From: Micromonospora inositola
GTDB taxonomy: Bacteria > Actinomycetota > Actinomycetes > Mycobacteriales > Micromonosporaceae
Length of the DNA stretch: 64,000 nt
Direction: 5' to 3'
Assembly (NCBI RefSeq): GCF_900090285.1
Contig: NZ_LT607754.1
Location: forward strand, 3,038,001 to 3,102,000
Position numbers and translations under genes: made by a program. Positions 63,098-64,000 of this stretch are shown here, one piece after another (position 1 is the first letter of the stretch; every line of letters starts with the position of its first letter). A model generated the notes under the pieces. The model saw only the letters and a program-made list of their open reading frames with translations, was not told the DNA's origin and ran no database searches.

Positions 63098-63610
63098 GAC
63101 CCACTGCCCAACCTGGTGACCAACACCTCGGGGCTAGCCGGGCGGGACCGCCATGTGCGACGCGGTCAAGGCCAACGGCGCGTACGTCAACGGGGTCGGG
63201 TTACGCCCTGGCGAAGGCAGTCCGCGTGGATCGACTGGAACCAGTACGTCGACTAGCTCTCGTTCCCCAGGCGTTCCGCAGCGAGCTGGTCTCGGTCGGT
63301 TTCGACAGCAACATCGGCATGCTGATCGACACCTCCCGCAACGGCTGCGGCACCGCCCGGCCCACCGGCCCGGGCGCGACGACCAGCGTGGACGCCTACG
63401 TCAACGGTGGTCGGATCGACCGGCGGATCCACGCCGGCAACTGGGACGAGGGCAAGGGCTTCGACCGGATGTGCGACCCGACCTACACCGGCAACGCCCG
63501 CAACGGCCAACAGCATGAGCGGCGCCCTGCCGAACGCGCCGATCTCCGGTGCCTGGTGCTCCGCGCAGTTCCAGGAGCTCATGAGGAACGCCTACCCGCC
63601 GCACTCCTGA
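63098..63610 (+). pseudogene. Remnant of a GH6 (Cel6B-type) cellulase gene
   Basis: Pieces of a glycoside hydrolase family 6 exocellulase follow in correct order but in shifting frames: DPLPNLVTNT, then ANGAYVNGVG, then WIDWNQYVD ending at a TAG (63254) where relatives have Glu of VDELSF, then GMLIDTSRNGCGTARPTGPG and DEGKGFDRMCDPTYTGNARNG, then after another frameshift GALPNAPISGAWCSAQFQEL and NAYPPHS. Internal segments are missing, including the stretch between the NW and DEGKGFD parts. The intact enzyme would hydrolyse cellulose. A relic beyond doubt; the Cel6B match is from memory. Confidence 0.8.
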
Positions 63611-63674
63611 GCAACAGGTAGGCCCAGCCGTCGCGGCGGGAGGGAGGCACCGCCGCGGCAGATTCCCCCGGGCC

Positions 63675-63705
63675 CCTGGTCCGACCGTCCACCGGTCGGA
63701 CCAGG
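63675..63705. terminator. Hairpin between the GH6 relic and the terminal gene
   Basis: CCTGGTCCGACCG pairs perfectly with CGGTCGGACCAGG, loop of five bases, between converging reading directions. Confidence 0.75.
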
Positions 63706-63761
63706 AGCCCCCGCCGTGGGTTTCCGCCCGGGTCGACTCGTCCCGACGCCCGGGGACGTGC

Positions 63762-64000
63762 TCAGGGGACGGTCTTCTCGATTGCCGCCCGGCCCAGCTC
63801 GGCCAGGTCCCGGCGGGCCCGCTCCAGGTTCTCCGGGGTGAGGTCCTGGCCCCGGGCCATCACCAGGTCCTCCGGCTCCCACGGCTGCTCTGCACCGGTG
63901 CGGATGTTGTCGCCACCCGCGCCGGTGCCGGTCCCGGTGGCCCCGGTGCCCGCCGCGTACGGATCGCCGAGCAGGTCCTCGGTCGCCCCGGACGGTCCGC
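63762..64000 (-). CDS. C-terminal part of an unknown protein
   Basis: A frame entering from the right edge and ending at a TGA (63762-63764). The 79 visible codons give a Gly/Thr-rich linker, then EQPWEPEDLVMARGQDLTPE and a charged helix ending RAAIEKTVP. Codon bias in the third position is strong, supporting a real gene. The start is outside the window and no family is recognised. Confidence 0.6.
   Translation of the reverse strand, partial: GPSGATEDLLGDPYAAGTGATGTGTGAGGDNIRTGAEQPWEPEDLVMARGQDLTPENLERARRDLAELGRAAIEKTVP

Noticed and set aside
63592-63882. 96-codon minus-strand frame near the right end
   Set aside because: Pro/Gly low complexity in a different frame; the neighbouring minus-strand frame ending at 63762 has better codon bias and runs out of the window.

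Overview
This 64 kb window is high-GC actinobacterial chromosome, most like a Micromonospora-type member of the Micromonosporaceae. That placement is an inference from codon usage, gene content and a gene order that broadly follows the prfA-atp-scy/filP-icmA stretch known from Streptomyces. I see no phage, insertion sequence, CRISPR array, tRNA or rRNA. Almost all of it is core genome.

Layout. 1-4170: end of prfA (RF1), a GGDEF diguanylate cyclase on the other strand, prmC, a Sua5/TsaC-type tRNA-modification gene and a low-molecular-weight tyrosine phosphatase. 4320-8405: a class A penicillin-binding protein, a decayed SDR-type gene, and glyA overlapping an AtpI-like gene. 8597-17698: the F1Fo ATP synthase cluster (atpZ-like, atpB, E, F, H, A, G, D), then an LCP cell-wall ligase gene bracketed by two strong terminators, then atpC and a DUF2550 gene. 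17699-31611: two near-identical secreted muralytic-type proteins with a duplicated 300-nt leader, cobO, murA, a 3-hydroxybutyryl-CoA dehydrogenase, an ABC exporter, ethylmalonyl-CoA mutase, DUF1540, DUF4126, nucS and an aldehyde dehydrogenase. 31849-43358: FHA protein, hydrolases, a fused double 3-hydroxyacyl-CoA dehydrogenase, an ECF sigma/membrane protein pair, an AI-2E family protein, and the Scy/FilP-like coiled-coil cytoskeletal pair. 43637-51269: crotonyl-CoA carboxylase/reductase, methylmalonyl-CoA epimerase, thiolase, MeaB, Gls24 protein and isobutyryl-CoA mutase large subunit. 51466-64000: thioredoxin-like protein, arginase-fold protein, a PBP lipoprotein, the large NAD-glutamate dehydrogenase, a class F sortase with an Asp/Lys-repeat surface protein, a wrecked GH6 cellulase gene, and the end of an unknown gene.

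How they work together. Thiolase, 3-hydroxybutyryl-CoA dehydrogenase, Ccr, epimerase, Ecm, MeaB, IcmA and the cobalamin adenosyltransferase cover most of the ethylmalonyl-CoA route and B12-dependent acyl-CoA isomerisation. They are scattered over 30 kb, yet six of the promoter regions in front of these genes carry the same 16-bp imperfect palindrome (about CTKARCGATCGYTMAG). I read this as an undescribed local acyl-CoA regulon. The other theme is the cell envelope: two PBPs, MurA with the cysteine-to-aspartate change, an LCP ligase, paralogous muralytic proteins, a sortase and polar-growth cytoskeleton proteins.
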